A DNA stretch of 64,000 nt from Paenibacillus sp. H1-7 (lineage in GTDB: Bacteria; Bacillota; Bacilli; Paenibacillales; NBRC-103111), in the NCBI RefSeq assembly GCF_022354825.1, contig NZ_CP031168.1, forward strand, positions 1,675,501-1,739,500, given 5' to 3'. The notes beneath the pieces were generated by a model. The model was given only the letters and a program-made list of their open reading frames with translations. It did not search any database and had not been told where the DNA came from. The position numbers and the translations under genes were made by a program. Shown here piece by piece: positions 1-8,697 of this stretch; the stretch's first letter is position 1; each line of letters opens with the position of its first letter.

Positions 1-1221
1 AAAATGGCTATGCCTCGTTGGGGCGGCAATTTGGACGATCTGGATTTCAACGATATCCAGTACTATGTAAAGCCATCCGAGAAGCAAGGTAAGACGTGGG
101 AAGAGGTTCCTACGGAAATTAAAGAAACGTTCGACAAGCTTGGTATTCCGGAAGCGGAGCAAAAGTTTTTGGCCGGCGTATCCGCGCAATACGAATCCGA
201 GGTTGTTTACCACAGTATGCAAAAGGATCTTGAAGAGCAGGGCGTTATCTTCACCGATACCGATACGGCTCTTAGAGAATATCCTGAGCTGTTCAGAGAA
301 TATTTCGGAACGGTTGTTCCTCCAAGCGATAACAAGTTCGCGGCATTGAACAGCGCAGTATGGTCCGGAGGCAGCTTTATCTACGTGCCGAAAGGCGTCA
401 AAGTGGAAATTCCGCTGCAAGCTTATTTCCGCATCAACTCCGAGAACATGGGTCAGTTCGAGCGTACGCTGATCATTACGGACGAAGACAGCTTCGTACA
501 CTATGTCGAAGGCTGTACAGCTCCTATTTACAGCACGAACTCGCTGCACAGTGCGGTCGTAGAGATCATTTGTAAGAAAAACTCCCGTGCCCGTTATACG
601 ACGATTCAAAACTGGGCGCCTAACATTTACAACCTCGTTACCAAGCGTGCGGTTGCCGAAGAAAATGCAACTATGGAATGGGTTGACGGCAATATCGGCT
701 CCAAGCTGACGATGAAATATCCGGCTGTTGTGTTGAAAGGCCGCGGAGCTAAAGGCATGGTGCTTTCCATCGCTGTTGCCGGCCGTGGACAGCATCAGGA
801 TGCAGGCGCGAAGATGACGCACCTGGCGCCTGATACGACTTCCACGATCGTCTCCAAGTCGATCAGTAAGCACGGCGGTAAAGTAACGTACCGCGGCTTG
901 GCTTCCTTCGGACGCAATTCCGCAGGCTCCAAAGCGAATATCAAGTGCGATACGCTGATCATGGATAAGGAATCCACTTCGGATACCATTCCTTACAACG
1001 AAATCATGAACGACAACATTACGTTGGAGCACGAAGCTACCGTATCCAAAGTATCCGAGGATCAGCTGTTCTATCTGATGAGCCGCGGTCTGACGGAAGC
1101 GGAAGCGACTCAAATGATCGTTATGGGCTTTATCGAGCCGTTCACGAAAGAGCTGCCGATGGAGTACGCGGTAGAGATGAACCGACTGATCAAGTTCGAG
1201 ATGGAAGGCTCCATCGGTTAA
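1..1221 (+). CDS. sufB: SufB, Fe-S cluster assembly scaffold subunit (5' end outside window)
   Basis: This is the C-terminal about 406 residues of SufB, the scaffold subunit of the SufBCD complex that builds iron-sulfur clusters in the cytoplasm. The frame is open to the first base. From family knowledge, Bacillales SufB is about 465 residues, so roughly 60 residues lie upstream; the first ATG here (base 4) aligns with an internal MPMPQWGG-type stretch and is not a start. Highly conserved stretches are visible: [56 protein letters not shown], and the C-terminal [20 protein letters not shown]. It would be the last gene of a suf operon, since a strong terminator follows within 20 bp. Identity is close to certain. 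Confidence 0.97.
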   Translation, partial: KMAMPRWGGNLDDLDFNDIQYYVKPSEKQGKTWEEVPTEIKETFDKLGIPEAEQKFLAGVSAQYESEVVYHSMQKDLEEQGVIFTDTDTALREYPELFREYFGTVVPPSDNKFAALNSAVWSGGSFIYVPKGVKVEIPLQAYFRINSENMGQFERTLIITDEDSFVHYVEGCTAPIYSTNSLHSAVVEIICKKNSRARYTTIQNWAPNIYNLVTKRAVAEENATMEWVDGNIGSKLTMKYPAVVLKGRGAKGMVLSIAVAGRGQHQDAGAKMTHLAPDTTSTIVSKSISKHGGKVTYRGLASFGRNSAGSKANIKCDTLIMDKESTSDTIPYNEIMNDNITLEHEATVSKVSEDQLFYLMSRGLTEAEATQMIVMGFIEPFTKELPMEYAVEMNRLIKFEMEGSIG

Positions 1222-1237
1222 TAGCATTTGACATAAG

Positions 1238-1273
1238 CACGGCACTTTCCCTTGGGAGAGGCCGTGTTTTTTT
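1238..1273 (+). terminator. Rho-independent terminator after sufB
   Basis: The arms CACGGC (1238-1243) and GCCGTG (1261-1266) continue inward as CTTTCCC/GGGAGAG with one wobble pair. A run of T follows directly. It closes the suf operon. Confidence 0.9.
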
Positions 1274-1370
1274 GCAATTTTAGCGTGTTTTCCAGCTTTC
1301 ACATGGTATAGGTCTGCCTCCGTTTCCTCATATTATGACGTGAGGATTAGGATGGGAGGACCACAGTCTG

Positions 1371-2513
1371 ATGAGATTATACGGAAAAAAGCGGGCTCTA
1401 GGCATACTTGTCTTGTCATGTACGGCTGTTATGATAAGCGCGGCTGTCGCTGGATGTACTGCGCGGAAGGATGCCATCGAGCAGCCGCCGAAAAGCGCTT
1501 CTCTGCAATATACCGGCGACCGGACTGCGGCGGGGAATGAGGGGCGAATCGGCGAGTTTATCCCGGTACACATATGGGATGGGAAAGAGTATGTGACGGG
1601 GAACGACCTGGCACGTAGTTTGGCATATCGAACGCATTGGGATGCGATACATAGCAAATTTGCGATGGGAGATTATGATGCGGCTTTCGTATGGACGGTG
1701 GACTCGGTACAAGCGGAGAAGGGAGGCGGAATCGTAACCCTCGCCGAACCTCCCGTATTAATGAATTCACTGTTCTATATTCCGGTTTCGGCATTACCCC
1801 TTATGTTTCAAGATGAATTGAGCTTTGAACGCAAAGGCGAAGGGATCCTATTTCATTCAACGGAAGACACATCTGAGCAGAAAGCGGATACGCGGGAGGC
1901 GGCTTTGAATCCGGATTGGGATTTTGCTGACGATCCGGGCGATCCCTTCAAAGAAGCGGAGGAGAGCACGGTAATGGCCGGAGAGTGGGCGATTAGCGAT
2001 CCGCTGCCTTCATCGGAAGCTGCAGAGGGGACAGAGAGAGCGGGCTATGCCCTAACCCCGTCTCGCCACATGGAAGGGAGCAGAGCCATTACTGCCGCTT
2101 CCCGGTTAACCAATATGAATGAGCTTGTTGCCGATGCGAAGCGGTATCTAGGGACAGGCTTTGCCTTCGCTGCCCCGCCCTATCCGGAATCCGGCCAATT
2201 TGACTGCTCCTCGTTTACTCAATACGTTTATGCACGTCATAGTCTTTCGTTGGCTGATTCCGCCAGGGGACAAGCGGTTCAAGGAGAGGAAGTGAGTAGA
2301 GAACGGTTAAGAAAAGGCGACTTGCTGTTTTTTCATGTACCGGGGCGATATCGGGCGGCTCATACGATCGGTCATGTAGGGATTTATGCCGGAAACGGGC
2401 AGATGCTCCACGCGGCGCCTTCTCCTGAGCAAGGTGTGCAAATCACGGACATTCGTACGCCATATTGGAAACAGACGTTTGTCAAGGCGGTAAGGGTGGC
2501 AAATCGGAAGTAA
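1371..2513 (+). CDS. NlpC/P60-family cell-wall hydrolase, lipoprotein
   Basis: Predicted membrane-anchored peptidoglycan endopeptidase of 380 residues. A basic N-terminus and a hydrophobic stretch lead to a lipobox (AVAGC, Cys29), so lipidation and surface exposure are expected. Residues about 58-165 look like a small stalk-type domain (copper-amine-oxidase-N-like) seen often in Paenibacillus secreted proteins; this part is weakly supported. An acidic linker follows at 166-245. The NlpC/P60 domain fills about 248-380, with the catalytic Cys279 in FDCSSF, His335 in IGHVGIYAG and His347 in LHAAP. The ATG at 1371 follows GGGAGG at 1354-1359. The gene stands alone between two terminators. The exact bond cleaved cannot be read from sequence. 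Confidence 0.88.
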   Translation: MRLYGKKRALGILVLSCTAVMISAAVAGCTARKDAIEQPPKSASLQYTGDRTAAGNEGRIGEFIPVHIWDGKEYVTGNDLARSLAYRTHWDAIHSKFAMGDYDAAFVWTVDSVQAEKGGGIVTLAEPPVLMNSLFYIPVSALPLMFQDELSFERKGEGILFHSTEDTSEQKADTREAALNPDWDFADDPGDPFKEAEESTVMAGEWAISDPLPSSEAAEGTERAGYALTPSRHMEGSRAITAASRLTNMNELVADAKRYLGTGFAFAAPPYPESGQFDCSSFTQYVYARHSLSLADSARGQAVQGEEVSRERLRKGDLLFFHVPGRYRAAHTIGHVGIYAGNGQMLHAAPSPEQGVQITDIRTPYWKQTFVKAVRVANRK

Positions 2514-2520
2514 AACAACA

Positions 2521-2554
2521 ATGAGCCTTGCTCCTTATGGAAGGAAAGGCTCAT
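2521..2554. terminator. Bidirectional terminator
   Basis: Perfect 9-bp arms ATGAGCCTT (2521-2529) and AAGGCTCAT (2546-2554) lie between two convergent genes (stops at 2513 and 2563). The T-tracts are modest. Confidence 0.7.
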
Positions 2555-2562
2555 TATGCTTG

Positions 2563-3615
2563 TTAACGCATGTATATTTCCTGAATCTCCAGCTCGTGAT
2601 GATCGGATAAATTGATAAATTGGTTATTGATTTGAATCAACGGTCTAAAAAAGTCGGTAGGATGAGTCATGATTATGATACCGCTTTCACCGGTGTTCAA
2701 CAAAACTTTTTTCCCGATAAAATTCGGTATCATATGACGGATGAATACTTGGGTGATCTTCGCATCCAGCTTGCCGAAGCTCAACTGATGCAATTCTTTC
2801 AGCACTCGCAACAGATCCTGCTTTTGCTGATAAACTCTGTTGGAAATCATCGCACTGTAAATATCGGCGACGGCAACGATTTTGGAAAACGGATGAATGT
2901 CTTGGCTGCGCAGAGCGTTCGGATAGCCGGATCCGTCCAGACGTTCGTGATGCTGCAGGGCAACCAGGGCAATGGGCTCGGGAAGCTGCGACTTCATTAT
3001 CATCTCGTAACCGTATTCGGTATGCCGTTTCACTTGAGAGAACTCGTCTGCCGTTAATCGGCCGGGCTTTTGGAGAAGATTATTGTCGATGCGGCTCTTC
3101 CCGATATCATGCAAGTATCCGGCTTTTCCTACGAATACCGCTTCTTCCTCCGATTTCCCCATCCATTTGGCAATGTAATATGAAATCATGCCAACCTGTA
3201 CGCTATGCTGGTACGTATAGTCATCTTTATTGTTCAAGGTAAGCAGTAAGGATACGACGTCTTTTTCCTGCTCGATATGATTAGCCAGCGGAGCGAAGCT
3301 TTGATCGACAAGCTCTTTGCTGATTTTGCCCTCTTGCAGCATTTGTTGGAACAATAGCTTGATGCCGCCGACCGCTTCTTCATAGGTTCTTGCTGTTTCG
3401 TTCTCTTGCGGGATCGCAGCTGCGGGCTTCTCCTCGGGAGATTTACCGTCATAACGAAGCATAATATCTACATAGTCGATGTCGTGCCGCTGCAGTTTAT
3501 CGATATCGTCCGCATTTAATACGGTATTTGCAGAAACGACCAGAAGCCCGTTCCAATTAAACACGTCTGAACCGGTGCGATCCCCGACCTTTAAATCCAT
3601 AACTGAAAATCTCAA
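2563..3615 (-). CDS. HD-GYP domain protein, probable c-di-GMP phosphodiesterase
   Basis: A 350-residue HD-GYP protein, from a family that hydrolyses cyclic di-GMP. The N-terminal about 95 residues resemble the region found in Bacillales HD-GYP proteins without a membrane segment. The catalytic half has the metal-binding His137 (QHSVQVG), the HD pair 169-170 in LHDIGKS, and HHERLDGSGYP ending near residue 232, so all key residues are present. The start is taken as TTG at 3615, 7 nt after GGGAGG, which gives MRFSVMDLKVGDR and matches the start of the paralogue at 8698. The gene is monocistronic, convergent with the NlpC/P60 gene. Activity on c-di-GMP is inferred from intact motifs. Confidence 0.9.
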   Translation of the reverse strand: MRFSVMDLKVGDRTGSDVFNWNGLLVVSANTVLNADDIDKLQRHDIDYVDIMLRYDGKSPEEKPAAAIPQENETARTYEEAVGGIKLLFQQMLQEGKISKELVDQSFAPLANHIEQEKDVVSLLLTLNNKDDYTYQHSVQVGMISYYIAKWMGKSEEEAVFVGKAGYLHDIGKSRIDNNLLQKPGRLTADEFSQVKRHTEYGYEMIMKSQLPEPIALVALQHHERLDGSGYPNALRSQDIHPFSKIVAVADIYSAMISNRVYQQKQDLLRVLKELHQLSFGKLDAKITQVFIRHMIPNFIGKKVLLNTGESGIIIMTHPTDFFRPLIQINNQFINLSDHHELEIQEIYMR

Positions 3616-3778
3616 GCCGTTTCCTCCCAACTTTCTTCATCTGCTTAACGCGTTAAACAAAATAGTAATTTCATGTTACCAAGAATGCATTATATTGGCA
3701 ACAGATAACCCGGGATTTTGTCGAAAAGATGGGAGGAAAGGCCCAGTTTTATAATGGGTTTAATCTATTTTATATCCG

Positions 3779-4849
3779 TTACATCCCGATATAACGGCTG
3801 TACAGACTTTTGGCCGCTACCGGGTCATCGGTGCCCTGAACCATCAGCCGACCGTCGGAAAACAAAACAAGGGTCAGCGTATCGGTAGGATGGAACTTCA
3901 GCAGGAACGGATTCAGCTCCACCCGGCCGAGCGGTCTCCATTTGTCCGCCCATTCGGACAATACGAAGGCTGCGGGTTCAACCGGCTGGATTTGCACCGA
4001 GTTTCTGCCGCACAAGGTTTGAATCGTATCCTCAGCCGCTTCCTGCTGCAGGTATTCGTACCTGCCCTGTCCGCACGCAGGACAGTCGGCTTTGCGGGCC
4101 TTGCTTACGTCGACCGCGGCGTGCTGGTTGTACCATAAGTCCCAGTGAACCATCTTGCGGTTCAATTGGGCGTGCGCTCCAACCAGCAGCTTGAACGCTT
4201 CGGTCGCCTGATGCGAGGCGACCGTATGAATGATCGGCCCGATGACGCCGGCCGTATCGCACGTTTCGGTCGTTCCCTGAGCAGGCGCCTGCCCGAACAT
4301 GCAGCGCAGGCAGGGCGTTTCGCCGGGAACGACGGTCATGGAAACGCCGCGGGAGCTGACCGCGCCGCCGTAAATCCACGGGATGCCGTGCTTCAGGCTC
4401 ACGTCATTGATCAGAAAGCGGACGGCGAAGTTGTCCGTGCCGTCCAGAATAAGATCGACATCCGTAAGCAGCGTCTCCGCGTTGGCGGGATGCAGGTCGG
4501 CCACCACCGGTTCCAGCGTAACCAGTGAATTGGCCTGCTGCAGCCTTCTGGCTGCGGCCATCGCTTTCGGCTCCGATGAAGCGGCATCGGCTTCGTCGTA
4601 CAGCATTTGGCGCTGCAGGTTGCTCGCCTCCACGAAGTCGCGGTCGATCAACCGGACGAAGCCGACGCCGGCCCGTACCATATGGTTGGCCAGTACGGTG
4701 CCGAGAGCGCCCATCCCTACGATGGCCACCCGCGATTGCATAAGCTTGGCTTGGCCCTGCTCGCCGATCGGGGCGAAGAGCAGCTGGCGGGAGTAGCGTT
4801 CCATAGCTGCAGGGGCGTCAAAAGCGTGATGTTGTTCCGAATGCTCCAT
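3779..4849 (-). CDS. moeB: MoeB/ThiF-family sulfur-carrier adenylyltransferase
   Basis: E1-like enzyme of 356 residues that adenylates the C-terminal glycine of a sulfur-carrier protein, here most likely the MoaD part of the fused molybdopterin synthase encoded 16 bp upstream. Visible: nucleotide-binding GMGALG (45-50), the RDFVEASNLQRQ arginine/metal region (70-81), DGTDN (136-140), and a zinc site of Cys180/Cys183 plus Cys256/Cys259. A C-terminal extension of about 85 residues follows in place of the rhodanese domain of some homologues. The start ATG at 4849 has AAGGAG upstream. ThiF acting on ThiS is the alternative, but the neighbour argues for MoeB. Confidence 0.88.
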   Translation of the reverse strand: MEHSEQHHAFDAPAAMERYSRQLLFAPIGEQGQAKLMQSRVAIVGMGALGTVLANHMVRAGVGFVRLIDRDFVEASNLQRQMLYDEADAASSEPKAMAAARRLQQANSLVTLEPVVADLHPANAETLLTDVDLILDGTDNFAVRFLINDVSLKHGIPWIYGGAVSSRGVSMTVVPGETPCLRCMFGQAPAQGTTETCDTAGVIGPIIHTVASHQATEAFKLLVGAHAQLNRKMVHWDLWYNQHAAVDVSKARKADCPACGQGRYEYLQQEAAEDTIQTLCGRNSVQIQPVEPAAFVLSEWADKWRPLGRVELNPFLLKFHPTDTLTLVLFSDGRLMVQGTDDPVAAKSLYSRYIGM

Positions 4850-4865
4850 CTGTCTAGATTCTCCT

Positions 4866-5555
4866 TTATGTCAGGGGGTTCCACGGACCTAATTGATGTC
4901 CCTTCCATTCGGAACCGTCCTCCCAAATTTCTTTTTTCCATATCGGCACGATTTGCTTGAGCCGTTCGATGGCATACCGGCTTGCCTCGTATACCGCGTC
5001 GCGGTGAGGCGAAGACACAGCAATAACGACGCTGATCTCGCCGATATCGACTTTTCCCAGACGATGGGTAATGGCGCAGAGCGTGCCGTTCCAGCGCTCG
5101 GCAATTTCGCCGACGATTTGCTCCATCGTCTTGAGGGCCATCGGCTCGTAAGCTTCATATTCAAGCAGGCATGTCCGTTTGCCATGCGTCCATTCGCGCG
5201 TCGTGCCTGTAAAGGTCAAGGCTGCGCCATGATGGGGGTGCAGCACCTTCGACGTGACCGATTCGACGGAAATCGGATCATAGGTGATCTCGACGCGGGC
5301 AGGCTGGCCTCCCGAGACGGGAGGGATGATGGCGATCTCGTCCCGTTCGCCGATGATCTGATCGTCCGCAGCATAACTGTGGTTCACGGCCACGAAAGCT
5401 TGCTCGAGCGACCCTGCGGCTTGCGGGTACAGCTCCATAAGCCGCTGCTTAAGCAGCGGCGGCGTTAACGGAGTGGCAGCGTCCCACTCCATAGCAAGAA
5501 CCGCTCCGCCCAATTGCTCGGCCAGACCGGCAAAAATGTACAGCTGCAGTTTCAT
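4866..5555 (-). CDS. Fused MoaD-MoaE molybdopterin synthase (MoaX-type)
   Basis: A single chain of 229 residues joins both molybdopterin synthase subunits, which convert cyclic pyranopterin monophosphate to molybdopterin. Residues 1-83 are a MoaD ubiquitin-like domain ending in PPVSGG. Residues about 87-229 are MoaE, with GTTREW, the conserved HR..G...IGE region and KKEIWEDGSEW near the active site. In the normal enzyme the MoaD C-terminal Gly-Gly must be free to carry the thiocarboxylate; here it is internal, so cleavage or a different mechanism is implied, as described for mycobacterial MoaX. ATG at 5555 is preferred over an in-frame GTG at 5564, which sits against the GGAG. It forms an operon with the moeB-like gene. 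Confidence 0.88.
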   Translation of the reverse strand: MKLQLYIFAGLAEQLGGAVLAMEWDAATPLTPPLLKQRLMELYPQAAGSLEQAFVAVNHSYAADDQIIGERDEIAIIPPVSGGQPARVEITYDPISVESVTSKVLHPHHGAALTFTGTTREWTHGKRTCLLEYEAYEPMALKTMEQIVGEIAERWNGTLCAITHRLGKVDIGEISVVIAVSSPHRDAVYEASRYAIERLKQIVPIWKKEIWEDGSEWKGHQLGPWNPLT

Positions 5556-5583
5556 TTTCTTCACTCCATCGTTTTATTACAGC

Positions 5584-5614
5584 ATACCATAATTTTAGCG
5601 GAAAATGGTATAAT
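5584..5614. promoter_or_regulatory. Inverted repeat overlapping a -10 box in the moaX/5671 divergent region
   Basis: ATACCAT (5584-5590) and ATGGTAT (5605-5611) form a perfect 7-bp inverted repeat with a 14-nt spacer. The right arm overlaps a consensus TATAAT (5609-5614) facing the gene at 5671. No good -35 is seen, which fits an activated or repressed promoter. A regulator binding here could control both directions; this is inference. Confidence 0.45.
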
Positions 5615-5670
5615 AGAGGGCGGCTGGACAACGGAGGGAATGAATCCAATTTGGGACTGGAGGGATTATA

Positions 5671-6126
5671 ATGAAAATTAATATCTACGACGATCTTATC
5701 GGCTACGAGCAATGTTCTGTAGCGGAGATGAGTGAGCTTGCCCCGGTGCATCTGTCATTGGACGAGCGGGTGCCGGGAGTGCCGGGACGGGCTTTCGAAT
5801 TGAAATCGTGGCATCGGGCATGGAAGCAGCGGCATGAAACGGACGAGTCTCGCGAGCCTGTGATAATGAAGGTCGAGGCTGTTGACGAGTTTCAAGCTGC
5901 CATTCCGTGGGAGCAATTGAACAAGGCGGTGTTCCTGTACGAGCTGGACGGGAAGCCGCTGCAAAAAGGATTTCCAATACGTCTCTATGTACCGGATGGC
6001 AGCAGCGAATGCCTGAATGTAAAAAGCGTCGTGACTATCCGTTTTCTCTACGCAGGAGCTGCCGGGGAAGCGACATACGGTTTCAAAAACAGCGTGCCCA
6101 TAGAGGACCTGAGGCGGAAAAAATAG
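5671..6126 (+). CDS. Small protein resembling the oxidoreductase molybdopterin-binding fold
   Basis: A 151-residue protein with a good start (GGAGGG, then ATG at 5671). The middle reads WEQLNKAVFLYELDGKPL, then GFPIRLYVP and LNVKSVVTIRF, a pattern like the pfam00174 sulfite-oxidase-type molybdopterin domain (G.PL...G.P.RL.VP...VK.V). One Cys lies in SSECLNVK. It is much shorter than a complete molybdoenzyme and has no signal peptide or haem site. Divergence from the MoaD-MoaE/MoeB pair fits a link to molybdenum cofactor, but similarity is at the fold level only and the role is unknown. Confidence 0.5.
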   Translation: MKINIYDDLIGYEQCSVAEMSELAPVHLSLDERVPGVPGRAFELKSWHRAWKQRHETDESREPVIMKVEAVDEFQAAIPWEQLNKAVFLYELDGKPLQKGFPIRLYVPDGSSECLNVKSVVTIRFLYAGAAGEATYGFKNSVPIEDLRRKK

Positions 6127-6156
6127 ACGGATACGTGCAGAGGGAGCTGGCTTTTC

Positions 6157-7608
6157 ATGAGTACACCGCATTTGCGGCTGCGTATCCTTCATTCCAACGA
6201 CATCCACAGCCACTTTGAGCAGATGCCCGGAATTGCGGCTGTGTTTCAGAAGCTGCGGGATGAGGCGGGGGAAGAACATACGCTTACGCTGGATATAGGC
6301 GATCATATGGACCGGATGCGGCCCGAAACGGAGGCAAGCGGAGGGAAGTTCAATCTCGAGATCATGGCGGCGACCGGCTATGAAGCCGTTACCTTGGGAA
6401 ATAACGAGGGCTTGACCTTTACGCGCGAAGCGCTTGCCGAGCTGTACGGCGGACAGAACGGGCCGGCAGTATTGGTTTGCAATCTGCTCGACGCCGAGAC
6501 GGGAGCCGTACCGTCCTGGGGAGCTCCGTATCATATTACGGAAAAAAGCGGGCTCCGAATCGGAATGATCGGCGCAACCGCTTATTACGACAAGTATTAC
6601 CGGCTCCTCGGATGGGATATACTGCAGCCGCTTCCGGTTATAAAGAAGCTGGTACAACAGCTGAGACCGCAGGTTGACGTCATCATTGTCCTGTCACATC
6701 TCGGCTTGCGCCAGGACGAGCTTATAGCTGCGGAGGTAGACGGCATTGACGTCATTTTAGGCGGACACAGCCATCATTTGCTGGAGCAGCCGCTGCACAT
6801 TAACGGAGCTCTCGTTTGCGGAGCGGGCAAGTTCGGCCAATACATCGGCGTTGTGGACATGGAATTTCATCCGGAGACTCGCAAAGCGGTAAGATCGACA
6901 GGGTATGTGCGCAAAGTGGACGGGCAGCGGACGGACCCTGTAGTGGCGGAAACCACTCGCCGGTTACAGGACACGGCACGTCGAATGCTGGACGAGGAGG
7001 TCGCTTATCTGGAGGAGCCGATCCATATGGACTGGAACCGGGAAGCGCCTCTCGGGAATATGCTGGCGGCCGTTCTGCGGAAGTGGACGGATGCCGATAT
7101 CGGTATCGCGAATGCCGGTCAGCTCCTGGATCACCTCGGCAGCGGGAAAGTTACCGCGGGTAGGCTGCTGGACATTTGTCCATCGCCCGTCAACCCGTGC
7201 CGGATCACGATTACCGGAGAGCTGCTGTTGCAAGCGCTGGAGGAATCGCTGCTGCCGGAATTTCAGGAGAAACCGATCTACGGCTTTGGCTTTCGCGGCA
7301 AAGTGCTGGGCATGCTGAATGTGGACGGCCTGAGCATTCATTATGACGGTACGGCCCTGCCGTACAGCAAAATCAAGAGCGTATGGATCGGCGGAGAGCC
7401 GTTGGTACCGGACAGGACTTATAAAGTGGGGACGCTGGACATGTTTACTTTCGGCATCGGCTACTTGTCCCTTTCGAAGGGCACGGACGTGAAATATTTC
7501 CTGCCTGAATTTTTGCGGGACATCATTCGCGGGGAGCTGAACGATAAGTCGGCGATACGGGACGGTGAAATAAGAAGATGGATCCCCGCTCATGAAAAAG
7601 ACTGTTGA
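6157..7608 (+). CDS. YunD-type bifunctional metallophosphatase/5'-nucleotidase
   Basis: A 483-residue protein with the two-domain layout of 5'-nucleotidases. An N-terminal calcineurin-like metallophosphatase has ILHSNDIHSH, LDIGDHMD, LGNNE, LSHLGL and GGHSHH. A C-terminal nucleotide-binding domain spans about 290-480. There is no signal peptide, so it should be cytosolic, like Bacillus YunD and unlike secreted 5'-nucleotidases. The usual GNHE motif is GNNE, which I recall as typical of YunD. The likely reaction is phosphate release from nucleotides or related phosphoesters; substrate not readable. It follows the 5671 gene after 30 bp and ends inside its own terminator. Confidence 0.87.
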   Translation: MSTPHLRLRILHSNDIHSHFEQMPGIAAVFQKLRDEAGEEHTLTLDIGDHMDRMRPETEASGGKFNLEIMAATGYEAVTLGNNEGLTFTREALAELYGGQNGPAVLVCNLLDAETGAVPSWGAPYHITEKSGLRIGMIGATAYYDKYYRLLGWDILQPLPVIKKLVQQLRPQVDVIIVLSHLGLRQDELIAAEVDGIDVILGGHSHHLLEQPLHINGALVCGAGKFGQYIGVVDMEFHPETRKAVRSTGYVRKVDGQRTDPVVAETTRRLQDTARRMLDEEVAYLEEPIHMDWNREAPLGNMLAAVLRKWTDADIGIANAGQLLDHLGSGKVTAGRLLDICPSPVNPCRITITGELLLQALEESLLPEFQEKPIYGFGFRGKVLGMLNVDGLSIHYDGTALPYSKIKSVWIGGEPLVPDRTYKVGTLDMFTFGIGYLSLSKGTDVKYFLPEFLRDIIRGELNDKSAIRDGEIRRWIPAHEKDC

Positions 7609-7637
7609 GACATGAACTCAACAGTCTTTTTTTCTTC
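7596..7637 (+). terminator. Rho-independent terminator overlapping the stop of the YunD-type gene
   Basis: AAAAGACTGTTGAG (7596-7609) pairs perfectly with CTCAACAGTCTTTT (7617-7630). The T-run continues to 7633, and the stop codon lies inside the left arm. It also works as a terminator for the minus-strand uppP gene. Confidence 0.93.
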
Positions 7638-7668
7638 CCATTCAATGAGGGCGAGGCTGACTTATAAG

Positions 7669-8481
7669 CTATATATACAAATAGATGATGAACAGCGCAG
7701 CCAGAATGAAGCGGTAATAGGCGAAATAAGTCAGCTTCATTCGGGAGACGAGCTTGATGAACGTGACTACCGCCAACAGAGCAACAATAAAAGATACTAT
7801 AAAACCTGTGATAAAAAAGCCGATAATATCTGGTGTAAACAATTTATATGCTTTGAGCAAAGATAGGCCGGACGCGGCGAACATGAGAGGGATCGCTAAT
7901 ATAAAAGTAAAATCCGCCGATGCCCCTCTGCTTACTCCGGACAGCATACCGCCGGCGATCGTAGCCCCTGAACGGGAGAAGCCGGGCCAAATGACGGCCA
8001 ATATTTGATATAAGCCGATATAGAACGCTTGCCGGTAAGTAATGTCGTCGAGCTCCTGCGCCGTTTTCTTGGAATCGGATTTTTCCGCCAGGATCAGCAG
8101 CGCGCCTCCGACGATAAGGCTCAAGATGACCGTCTTCGGAGAAAACAAATGCTCTTCGATCCAATCGTTCACCAGAAGCCCTGCGATACCCGCAGGTAAA
8201 ATCCCGATGAGGATGTGGAGCAGGTTAAGCTTGTTTTTGCCTGACCGAGCCGGATCCTTCTTCAGCCCGAAGAGCAGCAGAATCCGATTCCAGTAAATAA
8301 CGACTACGGCCAAGATGGCGCCAAGCTGTATGACGACCTCGAATGTCTTCATAATGGCATCGTCCTCAGGAATGCCGAGCAGCGCTTGTGTCAGTATCAA
8401 ATGTCCGGTAGAAGATACAGGCAAAAACTCGGTAAGTCCTTCTACGATGCCCATAATGATCGAAACCCAGTAACTTAACAT
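7669..8481 (-). CDS. uppP: Undecaprenyl-diphosphatase UppP (BacA family)
   Basis: Integral membrane enzyme of 270 residues that dephosphorylates undecaprenyl diphosphate to recycle the lipid carrier for wall synthesis; overproduction gives bacitracin resistance in this family. Both signatures are present: [15 protein letters not shown] near the N-terminus and PGFSRSGAT in the second half. About eight hydrophobic segments are visible. ATG at 8481 is chosen because AGGAGG lies 5 nt upstream; an upstream TTG at 8499 precedes that site. Single gene. Confidence 0.95.
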   Translation of the reverse strand: MLSYWVSIIMGIVEGLTEFLPVSSTGHLILTQALLGIPEDDAIMKTFEVVIQLGAILAVVVIYWNRILLLFGLKKDPARSGKNKLNLLHILIGILPAGIAGLLVNDWIEEHLFSPKTVILSLIVGGALLILAEKSDSKKTAQELDDITYRQAFYIGLYQILAVIWPGFSRSGATIAGGMLSGVSRGASADFTFILAIPLMFAASGLSLLKAYKLFTPDIIGFFITGFIVSFIVALLAVVTFIKLVSRMKLTYFAYYRFILAALFIIYLYI

Positions 8482-8697
8482 AACTGCCTCCTGCTTCAAT
8501 TAATGCGAACTTCTTTATTGTAGCTTGTTGCTGGATGTCCATCAATACTAACGTTGGGGCCGTTTTCAGGTGCTTTTGAGGCCTCATCCAAGAGCGATAA
8601 TGTCGAAAAATGTAAATTAATTATTGCTCTTTTGCAAGTTATCCGATACATTAGGCATAGAATATTTCTTTACTTTGAAGAAAGAAGACGTGGTTGA

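Noticed and set aside
5755..6657. 300-codon open frame opposite the molybdopterin-domain and YunD-type genes
   Set aside because: Antisense shadow of two better-supported genes, with low-complexity composition.
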